Source of the DNA: Aurantiacibacter spongiae
GTDB taxonomy: Bacteria > Pseudomonadota > Alphaproteobacteria > Sphingomonadales > Sphingomonadaceae
Direction: 5' to 3'
NCBI RefSeq assembly: GCF_003815535.1
Contig: NZ_RPFZ01000001.1
Span: forward strand, 1,240,001-1,304,000
Length of the DNA stretch: 64,000 bases
Made by a program: the position numbers and the translations under genes. Within the stretch, counting starts at the first letter, position 1, and every line of letters begins with the position of its first letter. Below, in pieces: positions 26,244-36,290 of the stretch. The notes under the pieces are model-generated. The model made no database searches. It was not told where the DNA came from and saw nothing but the letters and a program-made list of their open reading frames with translations.

Positions 26244-27581
26244 ATGAGCAAGAGCAACACGCCACAGGCCATTCGCGGCACGCAGGACATCTTCGGCGCG
26301 GACGCGGAAAGCTTCGCCTTCATCGTCGAGACGTTCGAACGCGTGCGCCGGCTGTACCGCTTTCGCCGCGTCGAAATGCCGGTGTTCGAGCGGACCGAGG
26401 TGTTCGCCCGGTCCATCGGCGAGACGACCGACATCGTCTCCAAGGAAATGTATTCGTTCGAGGATCGCGGCGGGGACTCGCTGACGCTGCGCCCCGAATT
26501 CACCGCCGGGATCGCGCGCGCCTTCGTGACGAATGGCTGGCAGCAGCACGCCCCGCTGAAGGTGGCGACGCATGGCCCGCTGTTCCGCTACGAACGTCCG
26601 CAGAAGGGCCGCTATCGCCAGTTCCACCAGATCGACGCGGAGATCATCGGCGCCGCCGAGCCGCAGGCGGACGTGGAGCTGCTGGCGATGGCCGACCAGT
26701 TGCTGAAGGAACTGGGTATCGAGGGCGTGACGCTGCACCTCAACACGCTGGGCGATGCCGACAGCCGCGATGCCTGGCGCGCGGCGCTGGTCGAGTACTT
26801 CTCCGGCGTGCGCGAGAAGCTGAGCGAGGATTCGCAAGGGCGGCTGGAGAAGAACCCGCTGCGGATTCTCGATTCGAAGGACCCGCGCGACCGCGAATTC
26901 GTGGCCGGTGCCCCCCGGATCGACCAGTTCCTGTCCGACGAGGCCCGCGCCTTCTTCGACGCGGTGACCGGCGGGCTGGACGCGGCGGGCGTGAAATGGA
27001 CCCGCGCGGAAAGTTTGGTGAGGGGGCTCGACTACTACCGCCACACGGCATTCGAATTCATTCCCGACGAGGGCTCGGCAGCGGCCGAGGCGCTGGGGTC
27101 GCAAAGCACGATCCTCGGCGGCGGCCGCTACGACGGGCTGATGGAGTCGCTGGGTGGTGCGTCGACGCCGGCGGTCGGCTGGGCCGCCGGGATTGAGCGG
27201 CTGGCTATGTTGGTGCCAGCCGCCAAGCTACGCAATTATCAAGAAGTCGTGGGTGTAATTGCCGAGACCCCTGAAGCGGCGGCTGTAGCACAGGAAATTT
27301 CAACCTATTTGCGATCAAAGAACTTACAGGTAGACCAACTCTACAGCGGTCGTTCGAACAAGGTGCTTAAAAAGCTCCGCGACCGTGGTGTAACGACCGC
27401 ACTTTTCGTTGCCGCACCACCTTTCTCGCGTTTCAAGGCGACCATCAATATCAAGCGTTTTCGTGGCTTCAGGCATGATACCGAAAAGGTTTTTGTCGAA
27501 CGCTTCGCGAGCAAATACGAGTTGACGCTTGACCCGCAGGTCGACGGTTTCTCTTACGATTTCGGTCTCGTCGACGAATGA
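26244..27581 (+). CDS. hisS: histidyl-tRNA synthetase with a compositionally foreign C-terminus
   Basis: A 445-aa class II synthetase. The catalytic core is normal: [11 protein letters not shown], motif 2 [18 protein letters not shown], the HisA loop [15 protein letters not shown] and motif 3 GGGRYDGL with [12 protein letters not shown]. From about residue 320 the DNA changes abruptly: GC falls from about 65-70 % to about 50 % and rare codons such as TTA, GTA, TCA and CGA appear. The tail still carries [11 protein letters not shown], an anticodon-binding-domain pattern, but then [17 protein letters not shown], which I do not recognise in standard HisRS. It attaches histidine to tRNA(His). It overlaps prfA by ATGA. 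Confidence 0.9.
   Translation: MSKSNTPQAIRGTQDIFGADAESFAFIVETFERVRRLYRFRRVEMPVFERTEVFARSIGETTDIVSKEMYSFEDRGGDSLTLRPEFTAGIARAFVTNGWQQHAPLKVATHGPLFRYERPQKGRYRQFHQIDAEIIGAAEPQADVELLAMADQLLKELGIEGVTLHLNTLGDADSRDAWRAALVEYFSGVREKLSEDSQGRLEKNPLRILDSKDPRDREFVAGAPRIDQFLSDEARAFFDAVTGGLDAAGVKWTRAESLVRGLDYYRHTAFEFIPDEGSAAAEALGSQSTILGGGRYDGLMESLGGASTPAVGWAAGIERLAMLVPAAKLRNYQEVVGVIAETPEAAAVAQEISTYLRSKNLQVDQLYSGRSNKVLKKLRDRGVTTALFVAAPPFSRFKATINIKRFRGFRHDTEKVFVERFASKYELTLDPQVDGFSYDFGLVDE
27205..27575 (+). other. compositional break inside hisS
   Basis: Hand counts over five 60-base lines from 27241 to 27540 give 53, 45, 57, 47 and 53 % GC, while the hisS core and prfA on either side are near 65-70 %. The break coincides with the boundary of the anticodon-binding domain and ends at the prfA start. 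It looks like replacement of one domain by imported DNA without disturbing the reading frame or the downstream overlap. Confidence 0.7.
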
Positions 27582-28645
27582 CCATCCCAGCCGAACGCCT
27601 TCGCCAGATCGCCAACCGCTTCGCCGAGCTCGAGGCGCGCATGGCGAGCGGGCAGCTGGAGGGCGAGGAATTCGTCGCCGCCAGCCGCGACTACGCCGAA
27701 CTGGAACCGGTGGCGAAGGTCGCCGCCGAAGTCTCCGCCATGCGCGAGGAGATCGCGGGGCTCGAGGACATGCTCGCCGACCCGGAGATGCGCGGAATGG
27801 CGGAGGAGGAACTCGCTGCCATCCGCAAGGCGCTTCCCGAGGCCGAGCGCCGTCTCGCGCTCGCCATGCTGCCGCGCGATGCGGCAGACGCGCGGCCCGC
27901 CATGCTCGAAATCCGCGCCGGCACCGGCGGCGACGAGGCGGCGCTGTTCGCTGGCGACCTTTATCGCATGTACGAGAAATACGCCGCCGAGCAGGGCTGG
28001 CGGGTGGAACCGGTCAGTGTCGCGGCGGCCGATGTCGGCGGATACAAGGAGATCGTCGCCAACGTTACCGGCACCGGCGTGTTCGCCAGGCTCAAGTTCG
28101 AAAGCGGCGTCCACCGCGTGCAGCGCGTACCCGTCACCGAGAGTGGCGGGCGCATCCATACCAGCGCCGCGACCGTCGCCGTCCTCCCCGAACCGACCGA
28201 GGTCGATGTCTCGATTGACGAGAATGACCTCAGGATCGACATCTACCGCTCCAGCGGGGCGGGCGGCCAGCACGTCAACACCACCGACAGCGCGGTTCGC
28301 ATCACCCACGTGCCCACCGGCATCGTCGTGGCGATGCAGGACGAGCGCAGCCAGCACAAGAACCGCGACAAGGCGATGAAGGTGCTGCGCGCTCGCCTCT
28401 ACGAAAGGCGGCGCGAGGAAGCGCACGGAGCAGAGGCGGAGGCGCGCCGCGCGATGGTCGGCAGCGGCGACCGCTCCGAACGCATCCGTACCTACAATTT
28501 CCCGCAGGGGCGCGTGACCGATCACCGCATCGGCCTGACGCTGCACAAGCTGCCTGAAATTGTCGCCGGGCCGGGGCTTGGCGAACTGGTCGACGCGCTC
28601 ATCGCCGAGGACGAGGCGAAGCGGCTCGCGGCGATGGCGGATTGA
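27578..28645 (+). CDS. prfA: peptide chain release factor 1
   Basis: A 355-aa RF1. It has the codon-recognition tripeptide PVT in [25 protein letters not shown] (RF1 has PxT; RF2 has SPF) and the universal GGQ in [17 protein letters not shown]. It ends translation at UAA and UAG. Its GGQ glutamine is the substrate of PrmC, encoded next. It overlaps hisS upstream and prmC downstream by four bases each, so the three form one translational unit. Confidence 0.97.
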   Translation: MTIPAERLRQIANRFAELEARMASGQLEGEEFVAASRDYAELEPVAKVAAEVSAMREEIAGLEDMLADPEMRGMAEEELAAIRKALPEAERRLALAMLPRDAADARPAMLEIRAGTGGDEAALFAGDLYRMYEKYAAEQGWRVEPVSVAAADVGGYKEIVANVTGTGVFARLKFESGVHRVQRVPVTESGGRIHTSAATVAVLPEPTEVDVSIDENDLRIDIYRSSGAGGQHVNTTDSAVRITHVPTGIVVAMQDERSQHKNRDKAMKVLRARLYERRREEAHGAEAEARRAMVGSGDRSERIRTYNFPQGRVTDHRIGLTLHKLPEIVAGPGLGELVDALIAEDEAKRLAAMAD

Positions 28646-29520
28646 GTTCGCACAGGGAGCGGCAGGTGCGCGTATCGCAGGCCATCCGCGACGCCGCCGC
28701 CGCGCTGGACGCCGAATGGGGCCGACTCGACGCCGAAGTGCTGATGGCCCATGCGCTCGGCACCACGCGGTCCGGCATGCTGCTGGCGCGCATGGACGAT
28801 CCCGCACCCGCCGCGTTCGGGCCGTTGCTGGCGCGCCGGCTGGCCGGCGAGCCGGTCGCCTACATCCTGGGCGAAGCGGAGTTCTACGGGCGGCGCTTTG
28901 CGGTGATGCCCGCCGTGCTGATCCCGCGCGGCGACAGCGAGAGCGTGGTGGAAGCGGCGCTGGCGGCGGTGCCGCAGCCCGGGCGCGTGCTCGATCTCGG
29001 CACCGGGTCGGGCGCGCTGCTGCTGACGATCCTCGGCGAACGGCCCGGCGCCGCGGGTGTGGGCATCGACCGCAGCGAGGCCGCGCTCGCCGTGGCGCGC
29101 GGCAACGCCGAGGCGCTGGGACTGGGCGAACGGGCCGATCTGCGCGCGGCGGACTGGCACGCGCCGGGTTGGGACGAGGGGCTGGGGCGGTTCGATCTCG
29201 TCATCGCCAATCCGCCCTATGTCGAGGAGGATGCCGACCTCGACGCCAGCGTGCGCGATCACGAGCCGCCCGGCGCGCTGTTCGCCGGCGTCGACGGCCT
29301 CGACGACTACCGCGCGCTTGTGCCGCAATTGCCACGGCTGTTGACGAAAAAGGGCGTCGCCGTGCTGGAAATCGGATCCCGGCAGGCCCGCAAGGTCACC
29401 GAAATCGCAGACGACTGCGGCTTCGCGGTCGAAATCCGGCGTGACCTTGCCCGGCGCGACCGCGCGCTCGTTCTCAGATTTGCTCTTGGCAAAGGCGAAT
29501 CAAGCCATTACCTCTCCTGA
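28642..29520 (+). CDS. prmC: release factor glutamine N5-methyltransferase
   Basis: A 292-aa PrmC/HemK enzyme if read from the TTG at 28642 that overlaps the prfA stop; a GTG at 28666 with AGGGAG at 28653-28658 is a credible alternative (284 aa). The SAM fold has [12 protein letters not shown] and the catalytic NPPY ([14 protein letters not shown]). It methylates the GGQ glutamine of RF1 and RF2. Coupling to prfA is the standard arrangement. After its stop, 215 bp without a gene precede the DUF4167 gene. Confidence 0.93.
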   Translation: MSSHRERQVRVSQAIRDAAAALDAEWGRLDAEVLMAHALGTTRSGMLLARMDDPAPAAFGPLLARRLAGEPVAYILGEAEFYGRRFAVMPAVLIPRGDSESVVEAALAAVPQPGRVLDLGTGSGALLLTILGERPGAAGVGIDRSEAALAVARGNAEALGLGERADLRAADWHAPGWDEGLGRFDLVIANPPYVEEDADLDASVRDHEPPGALFAGVDGLDDYRALVPQLPRLLTKKGVAVLEIGSRQARKVTEIADDCGFAVEIRRDLARRDRALVLRFALGKGESSHYLS

Positions 29521-29735
29521 CAGGTCTCCGATCGCGGCTCGACGCTTCGGGGACGCGCTCCGACAATCGCCTGCGACCGCGGCTTGCGCCGCAACCTTGA
29601 CGGGGCAGGCGATACGGCACGGTGTGGCCGGCGGAGGGGCGAATTGGGGGTCATGGGCCGCGCACCTTGCTGATGCAGATATGGCGGATGCAGAAACGGT
29701 GCCCCAGGCGGTCGCAATGAGGAAGCGAATTTCCC

Positions 29736-30488
29736 TTGAACAGCAATCGTAACAACAATCGTCGGCGCGGCCGCGGCAACAATCGTGGCGGAGGCGGCGG
29801 TGGCAACCAGTCCAACCGCATCGACAGCCGCGCGCGCGGCAACGCGCCGCAGATGCTGGAAAAGTACAAGAAGCTGGCGAACGACGCCGCCTTGAACGAC
29901 GACCGGGTGCAGACCGAATACTACCTGCAGTTTGCCGATCACTATTTCCGCGTCATCGCCGACAACAAGGCGCAGAAGGACGAACAGCGCGCCAGGCGCG
30001 ACGACAACCGTTCGGACAGCGATCCGGACGACGACGACGACGACGATACCGACAACCAGAACCGTTCGCGCGGGCGCCGGAACGACAGTCGCGGCAATCG
30101 CGGATCGGGCCGCGACGACGACAATTCGGGCGAAGACGAGCGCGGCGGCGGGCGGGACGAGGGCGGCAGGAAGCCGCGCAAGCCCCGCCGCGCCAAGGGC
30201 GACGACCTGGCCGAGGGTGTGGAGGGGGATGCCGGCGACCAGTCGGACGACGCCAACCCGTTCACCCGTGATGCCAAGCCGCGCAAGGCGCCGCGCCGCA
30301 GGAAGTCGGACGACGACGATGACGGCCAAACCTCCGCTACGGACGAGGGCGGGCTCAACCCCGACATGCTGCCGCCGTCCATCGCCCGCAGCGACGACAG
30401 CGACGCGGCCGAGGAGAAGCCCAAGCGCAAGCCTCGCGCGCGCAAGCGCCCGGACGACGACGACGGAGCGATGAGCGCCGTCGGCTGA
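29736..30488 (+). CDS. DUF4167 protein with RGG-type and acidic low-complexity regions
   Basis: A 250-aa protein from a TTG. The N-terminus is Asn/Arg/Gly-rich (NNRRRGRGNNRGGGGGG), reminiscent of RNA-binding RGG boxes. The conserved DUF4167 core follows: ARGNAPQMLEKYKKLANDAALNDDRVQTEYYLQFADHYFRVIADN. The remaining 160 residues alternate Asp runs with basic clusters and end in KPRARKRPDDDDG. The family is confined to alphaproteobacteria and its function is unknown. Predicted disorder is strong. A role in RNA binding or condensation is only suggested by composition. Confidence 0.85.
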   Translation: MNSNRNNNRRRGRGNNRGGGGGGNQSNRIDSRARGNAPQMLEKYKKLANDAALNDDRVQTEYYLQFADHYFRVIADNKAQKDEQRARRDDNRSDSDPDDDDDDDTDNQNRSRGRRNDSRGNRGSGRDDDNSGEDERGGGRDEGGRKPRKPRRAKGDDLAEGVEGDAGDQSDDANPFTRDAKPRKAPRRRKSDDDDDGQTSATDEGGLNPDMLPPSIARSDDSDAAEEKPKRKPRARKRPDDDDGAMSAVG

Positions 30489-30529
30489 GACGTCCCGTGC
30501 AGCGTTCATCGCGCGGGGCCGATCCGGGA

Positions 30530-32134
30530 ATGATGCGCGCCTGGCCCGTTCTCGATACCCTGCCGAGCCGGGGATGGCTCTGGGCGCTGGCGCTCGGCCT
30601 GCTGTCGGCCACGGGCTTCCGGCCGCTGGCGCTGTGGCCGGTGGCGTTGATCGCCATCGGTGCGTTCGCCCTGATGGCGGCGCGCAGTTCCGGCTGGCGC
30701 CAGGCCGGCTGGCTGGGCTGGCTGTTCGGTGTCGCGCATTTCACTCTCGGCAATAGCTGGATCGCGACCGCCTTCACCTATCAGGCGGAAATGCCCGCCG
30801 TGCTCGGCTGGGTAGCGGTGCCGCTGCTGGCGCTGTATCTTGCGGTCTATCCCGCGCTGGCCGCAATGGCGGCGCGGGCGCTGACGCGCTCCGGGCCGTC
30901 CTTCGCTTTCGCTCTGGTGTTCGCAGCGGCGTGGATCGGGGCCGAGTGGCTCAGGAGCTGGGTCTTTACCGGCTATGCCTGGAACCCGTTCGCGATGATC
31001 GCGCTGGGTCCGTTCGAGCGGCCCGGCCTCGCCGCCGTCGCTCCGTTTACGGGAACCTACGCGCTGTCGGGCATCATGATCGCTATCGGCGCGGCGCTGG
31101 CGCTGGCGCTGGCGGAGCGGCGCTGGCGGGTCGCCGGCCTCGTCGCGGTATTGCTGACCGTGGGGATGTATCTGCCCGCCGGTGAAGCGCGCCAGGGAAC
31201 GCTGGCGGTCACCATCGTTCAACCCGACCTGACCCAGGATCTGCTCGCCAGTCCGCTGAACTACGAAAGCAATTACCGGCGGCTCGCCGCGCTTTCCGCG
31301 CGCCGGGCGGGGCAGGACGGCCCGCGCATCGTGCTGTGGCCCGAATCGGGCATGGCCGACTATCTGCGCGAAGGCTATCCGCAGCGGTATTACGACCAGA
31401 CCACCGCGCTCGCCAGCCCGCTTTTCGCCCGGCGGCGGCTCGGCGCGACCGTGGGCGAGGGGTCGGTCCTGCTGACCGGCGCGGTCGATCTCGACATCGG
31501 CGCGGACGAGACCGGTTACGCGCGGGCGCTGGCGGCGCGCAACGCGGTAACGGCGCTGTCTTCGAGGGGCGACATCCTCGGCGGCTACTACAAGGCGCAT
31601 CTGGTTCCCTATGGCGAATATCTGCCGATGCGCGGCCTGCTGGAACCGCTCGGCCTGTCGCGACTGGTGGCCGGCACGCTGGATTTCCTGCCCGGCCCCG
31701 GCCCGCGCACGCTCGACCTCGGACCGTATGGCAGGGCCGGTGTGCAGATCTGCTACGAGATCGTCTTTTCCGGTGAAGTCACCGCCGACGGCGCGCGACC
31801 GGATTATATCTTCAACCCCTCGAACGATGGCTGGTTCGGTGCCTTCGGTCCGCCGCAGCACCTGGCGCAGGCCCGCATGCGCGCGATCGAGGAGGGGCTG
31901 CCGGTGCTGCGCGCCACCACTACCGGCATCAGCGCAGTGATCGACCCGCGCGGCGTGGTTCGCCGGCATCTCGGCAAGAACGTGCAGGACCGGATCGATG
32001 CCCTCGTTCCGCCGGCCCGCCCCCCTACCTTGTTCGCGCGGCTGGGCAACTGGCTGGCGCTTGTCTGGGCCGTCGCTTTGCTGGGCGCCGGGCTGCTGTC
32101 GCGGCGCGTTGCAATGCGACGGAGCGGCGGTTAG
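30530..32134 (+). CDS. lnt: apolipoprotein N-acyltransferase
   Basis: About 534 aa from the ATG pair at 30530-30535 (a GTG at 30497 is also open). Six or more membrane helices precede a periplasmic nitrilase-like domain. Its catalytic triad is visible: Glu272 in LWPESG, Lys355 in GGYYKAHLVPYGEYLP and Cys408 in GVQICYEIVFSGEV. The enzyme adds the third acyl chain to lipoproteins, several of which are encoded in this window. Complete in length. Confidence 0.93.
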   Translation: MMRAWPVLDTLPSRGWLWALALGLLSATGFRPLALWPVALIAIGAFALMAARSSGWRQAGWLGWLFGVAHFTLGNSWIATAFTYQAEMPAVLGWVAVPLLALYLAVYPALAAMAARALTRSGPSFAFALVFAAAWIGAEWLRSWVFTGYAWNPFAMIALGPFERPGLAAVAPFTGTYALSGIMIAIGAALALALAERRWRVAGLVAVLLTVGMYLPAGEARQGTLAVTIVQPDLTQDLLASPLNYESNYRRLAALSARRAGQDGPRIVLWPESGMADYLREGYPQRYYDQTTALASPLFARRRLGATVGEGSVLLTGAVDLDIGADETGYARALAARNAVTALSSRGDILGGYYKAHLVPYGEYLPMRGLLEPLGLSRLVAGTLDFLPGPGPRTLDLGPYGRAGVQICYEIVFSGEVTADGARPDYIFNPSNDGWFGAFGPPQHLAQARMRAIEEGLPVLRATTTGISAVIDPRGVVRRHLGKNVQDRIDALVPPARPPTLFARLGNWLALVWAVALLGAGLLSRRVAMRRSGG

Positions 32135-32182
32135 AGCCGCCCGCATATCGACGACCTTCCTAGCCGGGGAATCCCTCACTTC

Positions 32183-33418
<1,236 letters not shown>

Positions 33419-33471
33419 GGCCGCTCTTCGCGAACGGCCTCGATCCTCTCGGCCCGACGGAAGGGCAGCGT

Positions 33472-33491
33472 GATCGCCGTAGCCGGCGATC
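33472..33491. terminator. hairpin between convergent metK and scoB
   Basis: Perfect 7-bp stem (33472-33478 with 33485-33491) and a 6-nt loop in the 88-bp gap between the two stop codons. No T-run, so factor-independent termination is uncertain. Confidence 0.35.
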
Positions 33492-33506
33492 GATGCGGCC
33501 GCTTCG

Positions 33507-34142
33507 TCAGCTTTCGTATTTCGCCGTCGTCTTTTCCGCGACCTCGTCCGCCGAGACGCCGGGCGCGAGTTCCATCAGCCTGAAGGGCGCGGAATGGTCG
33601 GGCCGGCGGAACACGGCGAGGTCGGTGACGATCATGTCCACCACGTTCTGTCCGGTCAGCGGCAGCGTGCATTCGGGGATGAACTTGGGCGTGCCGTTCT
33701 TGGAGGTATGCTCCATGACGACGACGATCTCCTTCACCCCGGCGACCAGGTCCATCGCCCCGCCCATGCCCTTCACCATCTTGCCGGGGATCATCCAGTT
33801 GGCGATGTCTCCGCTTTCGCTGACTTCCATGGCGCCCAGCACGGTCAGGTCGATATGGCCGCCGCGGATCATCGAAAAACTGGTGGCGCTGTCGAAATAG
33901 GCGGAATGCGGTAGCTCGCTGATGGTCTGCTTGCCTGCGTTGATCAGGTCGGCATCCTCTTCGCCCTCGTAGGGGAAGGGTCCGATGCCGAGCATTCCGT
34001 TCTCGCTCTGCAACGTGACCTGCATGCCTTCGGGAATGTGGTTCGCCACCAGGGTTGGAATCCCGATCCCCAGATTGACGTAATAGCCATCCTCCAGCTC
34101 TTTCGCAGCGCGGGCGGCCATCTCGTCTCGGGTCCAGGGCAT
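33507..34142 (-). CDS. scoB: 3-oxoacid CoA-transferase subunit B
   Basis: About 211 aa from the ATG at 34142. The active-site glutamate lies in [12 protein letters not shown], and the family segments [21 protein letters not shown] and [23 protein letters not shown] are intact. With subunit A it moves CoA between succinyl-CoA and acetoacetate or another 3-oxoacid. The partner gene scoA lies upstream on the same strand but is separated by a HAD lipoprotein gene. Confidence 0.92.
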   Translation of the reverse strand: MPWTRDEMAARAAKELEDGYYVNLGIGIPTLVANHIPEGMQVTLQSENGMLGIGPFPYEGEEDADLINAGKQTISELPHSAYFDSATSFSMIRGGHIDLTVLGAMEVSESGDIANWMIPGKMVKGMGGAMDLVAGVKEIVVVMEHTSKNGTPKFIPECTLPLTGQNVVDMIVTDLAVFRRPDHSAPFRLMELAPGVSADEVAEKTTAKYES

Positions 34143-34239
34143 GAAAAAATCCTCGTCAGTACAGGGGTGATGGGGTGATAGCGCCAGCGACAAGCAAAGC
34201 CTACCGTCCGAACGAAAGAGTTTGCCGCCACGGCCATGC

Positions 34240-35028
34240 TCATTGCAGCGGAGCCGGCATCAGGAACCAGCCCTCGCCGAGCATCGCTTCGAGCGGGGCG
34301 GCGGAGGACTGGTCGAGCAAGTAGAGGTAGAGATCGTCGAAATCGGCGCGCTCGTCGCCGGCGATGGCGAGCAGGCAGTGCGTTTCGCCGAGCGCCTGCC
34401 GCCTCGCCTGCTTCTTCTCTCCGGGATAGCGCTGGACGAACAGCGGATCGCGGCCCGTCGGATCGAGGCCGGTGTCGCGCAGGCGCGCGCGCACGGCCCG
34501 CGCATCGGACGGTTCGCGGTCGGTCATCCAGGCGACGGTGATCCCCCGGCGGCGCAGATCGCCCAGCAGGCCGACGAACCGGGCGGCGGGGCGCGCCGTC
34601 GGCGAAAGCGGGACCAGGCCCGCCTGCGGGTCGAGATCGACCAGCACCGCCGGACGATGCTCCTCGCACGGCGCGCGCAGAGGCCGGAGCTTTCCGGGAT
34701 CGGCGAGAATGGCGGACCGGCTCCAGTCGCCTTCGGCAAACCTTGCGGCGGCGTAATCGTGAAAGGCGGTGTAACTGGCCGATTGCGGCGCCGGCTGCGC
34801 GGGTTCGGGCAGCGTTGTCGTATCGAGCAGCACGTATTGCGTATCGAGCGGCACGGCTTCCAGGTCGCCGGGGTCGATATCGGTGCCCTCGACGAGCGCC
34901 TGCCGTGTGCGCTCCCCGAACACCGCCGTACGACCGACCATCGCGCCGCTCGCCAGGATCGGGACGGCGGCTAGGGCGACGCAGCCCTGCAGACCGAATG
35001 CCGCGCACAGCGCCGCGGCGAAGCGCAT
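34240..35028 (-). CDS. HAD-superfamily lipoprotein, acid-phosphatase-like
   Basis: About 262 aa from the ATG at 35028, with a signal peptide and lipobox ending LQGC. The second half has a HAD-like motif [13 protein letters not shown], then [22 protein letters not shown], and a late acidic patch [11 protein letters not shown]. This order resembles the class B/e(P4)-type lipoprotein phosphatases of the outer membrane. Motif I has Pro in place of the usual second-position residue after DLD, so activity is uncertain. It lies between the two subunit genes of the CoA-transferase, which is unusual. Confidence 0.65.
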   Translation of the reverse strand: MRFAAALCAAFGLQGCVALAAVPILASGAMVGRTAVFGERTRQALVEGTDIDPGDLEAVPLDTQYVLLDTTTLPEPAQPAPQSASYTAFHDYAAARFAEGDWSRSAILADPGKLRPLRAPCEEHRPAVLVDLDPQAGLVPLSPTARPAARFVGLLGDLRRRGITVAWMTDREPSDARAVRARLRDTGLDPTGRDPLFVQRYPGEKKQARRQALGETHCLLAIAGDERADFDDLYLYLLDQSSAAPLEAMLGEGWFLMPAPLQ

Positions 35029-35090
35029 CCGCCCGAGGGTCGTCACGTCCCGTCGCACCGAACGCCCTGTGCTTCCTGCCCTGTCGCGCC

Positions 35091-35813
35091 TCAGGCCGCC
35101 TCGCGCTCGCGGGTCGTGACGAACTCGATCTTCTTGTCATAGGGGGCGCCCAGCACCATGCGCTGCACGAAGACGCCGGGCAGATGGATGCAGTCGGGGT
35201 CAAGCTCGCCGGGCTTCACGATCTCCTCGACCTCGACCACGCAGACCCGGCCACAGGTCGCGGCGGGCTGGTTGAAATTGCGCGCGGTCTTGCGGAACAC
35301 CAGATTGCCCGTCTCGTCCGCCTTCCATGCCTTGACGATGGCGAGATCGGCGAAAATGCCATGCTCGAGGATGAAGTCTTCCTCCTCCCCGTCGCGGTTG
35401 GCGAAGCGCTTGACCTCCTTGCCCTCCGCAACCGTCGTGCCGACGCCGGTCTTGGTATAGAAGCCGGGAATACCCGCGCCGCCGGCGCGCATGCGCTCGG
35501 CCAGGGTGCCCTGCGGGCAGAACTCCACCTCCAGCTCACCCGACAGGAATTGCCGTTCGAACTCCTTGTTCTCGCCGACATAGGAAGAGATCATCTTCGC
35601 TACCTGCCTGGTGCGCAGCAGCTTTCCGATACCCTCGTTGTCGATACCCGCGTTGTTGCTGGCGAAGGTGAGGTTCTTCACCCCGCTCTCCTGGATCGCG
35701 TCGAGCAGCCGTTCCGGAATGCCGCACAGGCCGAACCCGCCCGACGCAATCGTCATGCCGTCGCGAAGAAGACCGTGGAGAGCGGATTGCGCATCGGGAT
35801 AGAGCTTTTGCAT
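35091..35813 (-). CDS. scoA: 3-oxoacid CoA-transferase subunit A
   Basis: A 240-aa alpha subunit. Family blocks are GMTIASGGFGLCGIPERLLDAI, LTFASNNAGIDNEGIGKLL, GFYTKTGVGTTVAEGKEVKRF and YRKTARNFNQPAA-like RKTARNFNQPAATCG. Together with scoB it is needed for ketone-body or PHB-derived acetoacetate use. It is the first gene of a minus-strand group scoA, HAD lipoprotein, scoB. Confidence 0.93.
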   Translation of the reverse strand: MQKLYPDAQSALHGLLRDGMTIASGGFGLCGIPERLLDAIQESGVKNLTFASNNAGIDNEGIGKLLRTRQVAKMISSYVGENKEFERQFLSGELEVEFCPQGTLAERMRAGGAGIPGFYTKTGVGTTVAEGKEVKRFANRDGEEEDFILEHGIFADLAIVKAWKADETGNLVFRKTARNFNQPAATCGRVCVVEVEEIVKPGELDPDCIHLPGVFVQRMVLGAPYDKKIEFVTTREREAA

Positions 35814-36009
35814 GGGATCGGGTTCCTCTTTACCGGCAAGGTGGACTGTCGCATTCGCGCATAGGCACTGAGTCAGGCGATGTCACCTCGAAGGCGTGTC
35901 CGGCGCGTTTCGCAGTGCAGCATTGACGGGCGAACAAGGATCGCTTTTACCACGTCCAATGGCCGCCACGCTCCCTGACGGAGTGGATTGTTACTTCAAA
36001 TCAGTTGTT

Positions 36010-36155
36010 TCCTTGCGTGTTGCGCTTTACGCAACGCAACTTGTCCTTTTCGCACTTGCGAGATGGGCGCGGTCCGCGCATATCTCCACCTGCCTTTTCA
36101 GGCATCCTCTCCCAAAACTTCCAGGGCCCGGTCGGCGACGACCGGGCCTTTTTTT
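36010..36155 (+). ncRNA. candidate small RNA with its own terminator
   Basis: The 477-bp gap between scoA and the CDC48 gene holds no credible reading frame but ends in a very strong plus-strand terminator. In front of it are three more hairpins: GTTGCG-CTTTA-CGCAAC at 36019-36035, GCGCG-GTC-CGCGC at 36067-36079 and TGCCT-TTTC-AGGCA at 36091-36104. Between the last hairpin and the terminator is an unpaired pyrimidine stretch TCCTCTCCC, resembling the anti-ribosome-binding-site loops of alphaproteobacterial small RNAs. The 5-prime end is a guess. It could instead be an attenuating leader of the CDC48 gene, whose start is 136 bp further on. Confidence 0.5.
36125..36155 (+). terminator. strong Rho-independent terminator
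   Basis: Perfect 10-bp stem (36125-36134 with 36139-36148), GCGA tetraloop and a seven-T run (36149-36155). No protein-coding gene lies upstream on this strand within 2.7 kb, so it must end a non-coding transcript or leader. Confidence 0.9.
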
Positions 36156-36290
36156 GTCCCCGGCCCGAACCGCCCCGGCGCGGTGTCGCGAGATTTTCGG
36201 CACCATCGTGCCGCTGGCCGGTTTGCAAGGTGGCGGGGTCGTCACCAGATCGCGCACAACGCGAGACAGACAGGCAAGGCGGAATCATTC

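Noticed and set aside
24139-26247. A 702-codon plus-strand frame opposite the M61 peptidase
   Set aside because: Antisense shadow in GC-rich DNA; the peptidase on the other strand has complete motifs.
29521-29735. Gap between prmC and DUF4167 as a possible tRNA or riboswitch
   Set aside because: I found no cloverleaf, T-loop or riboswitch core, and the only open frame reads through from prmC in another phase.
32135-32182. A SAM riboswitch before metK
   Set aside because: The gap is 48 bp and shows no pseudoknot or hairpin pattern of the known classes.
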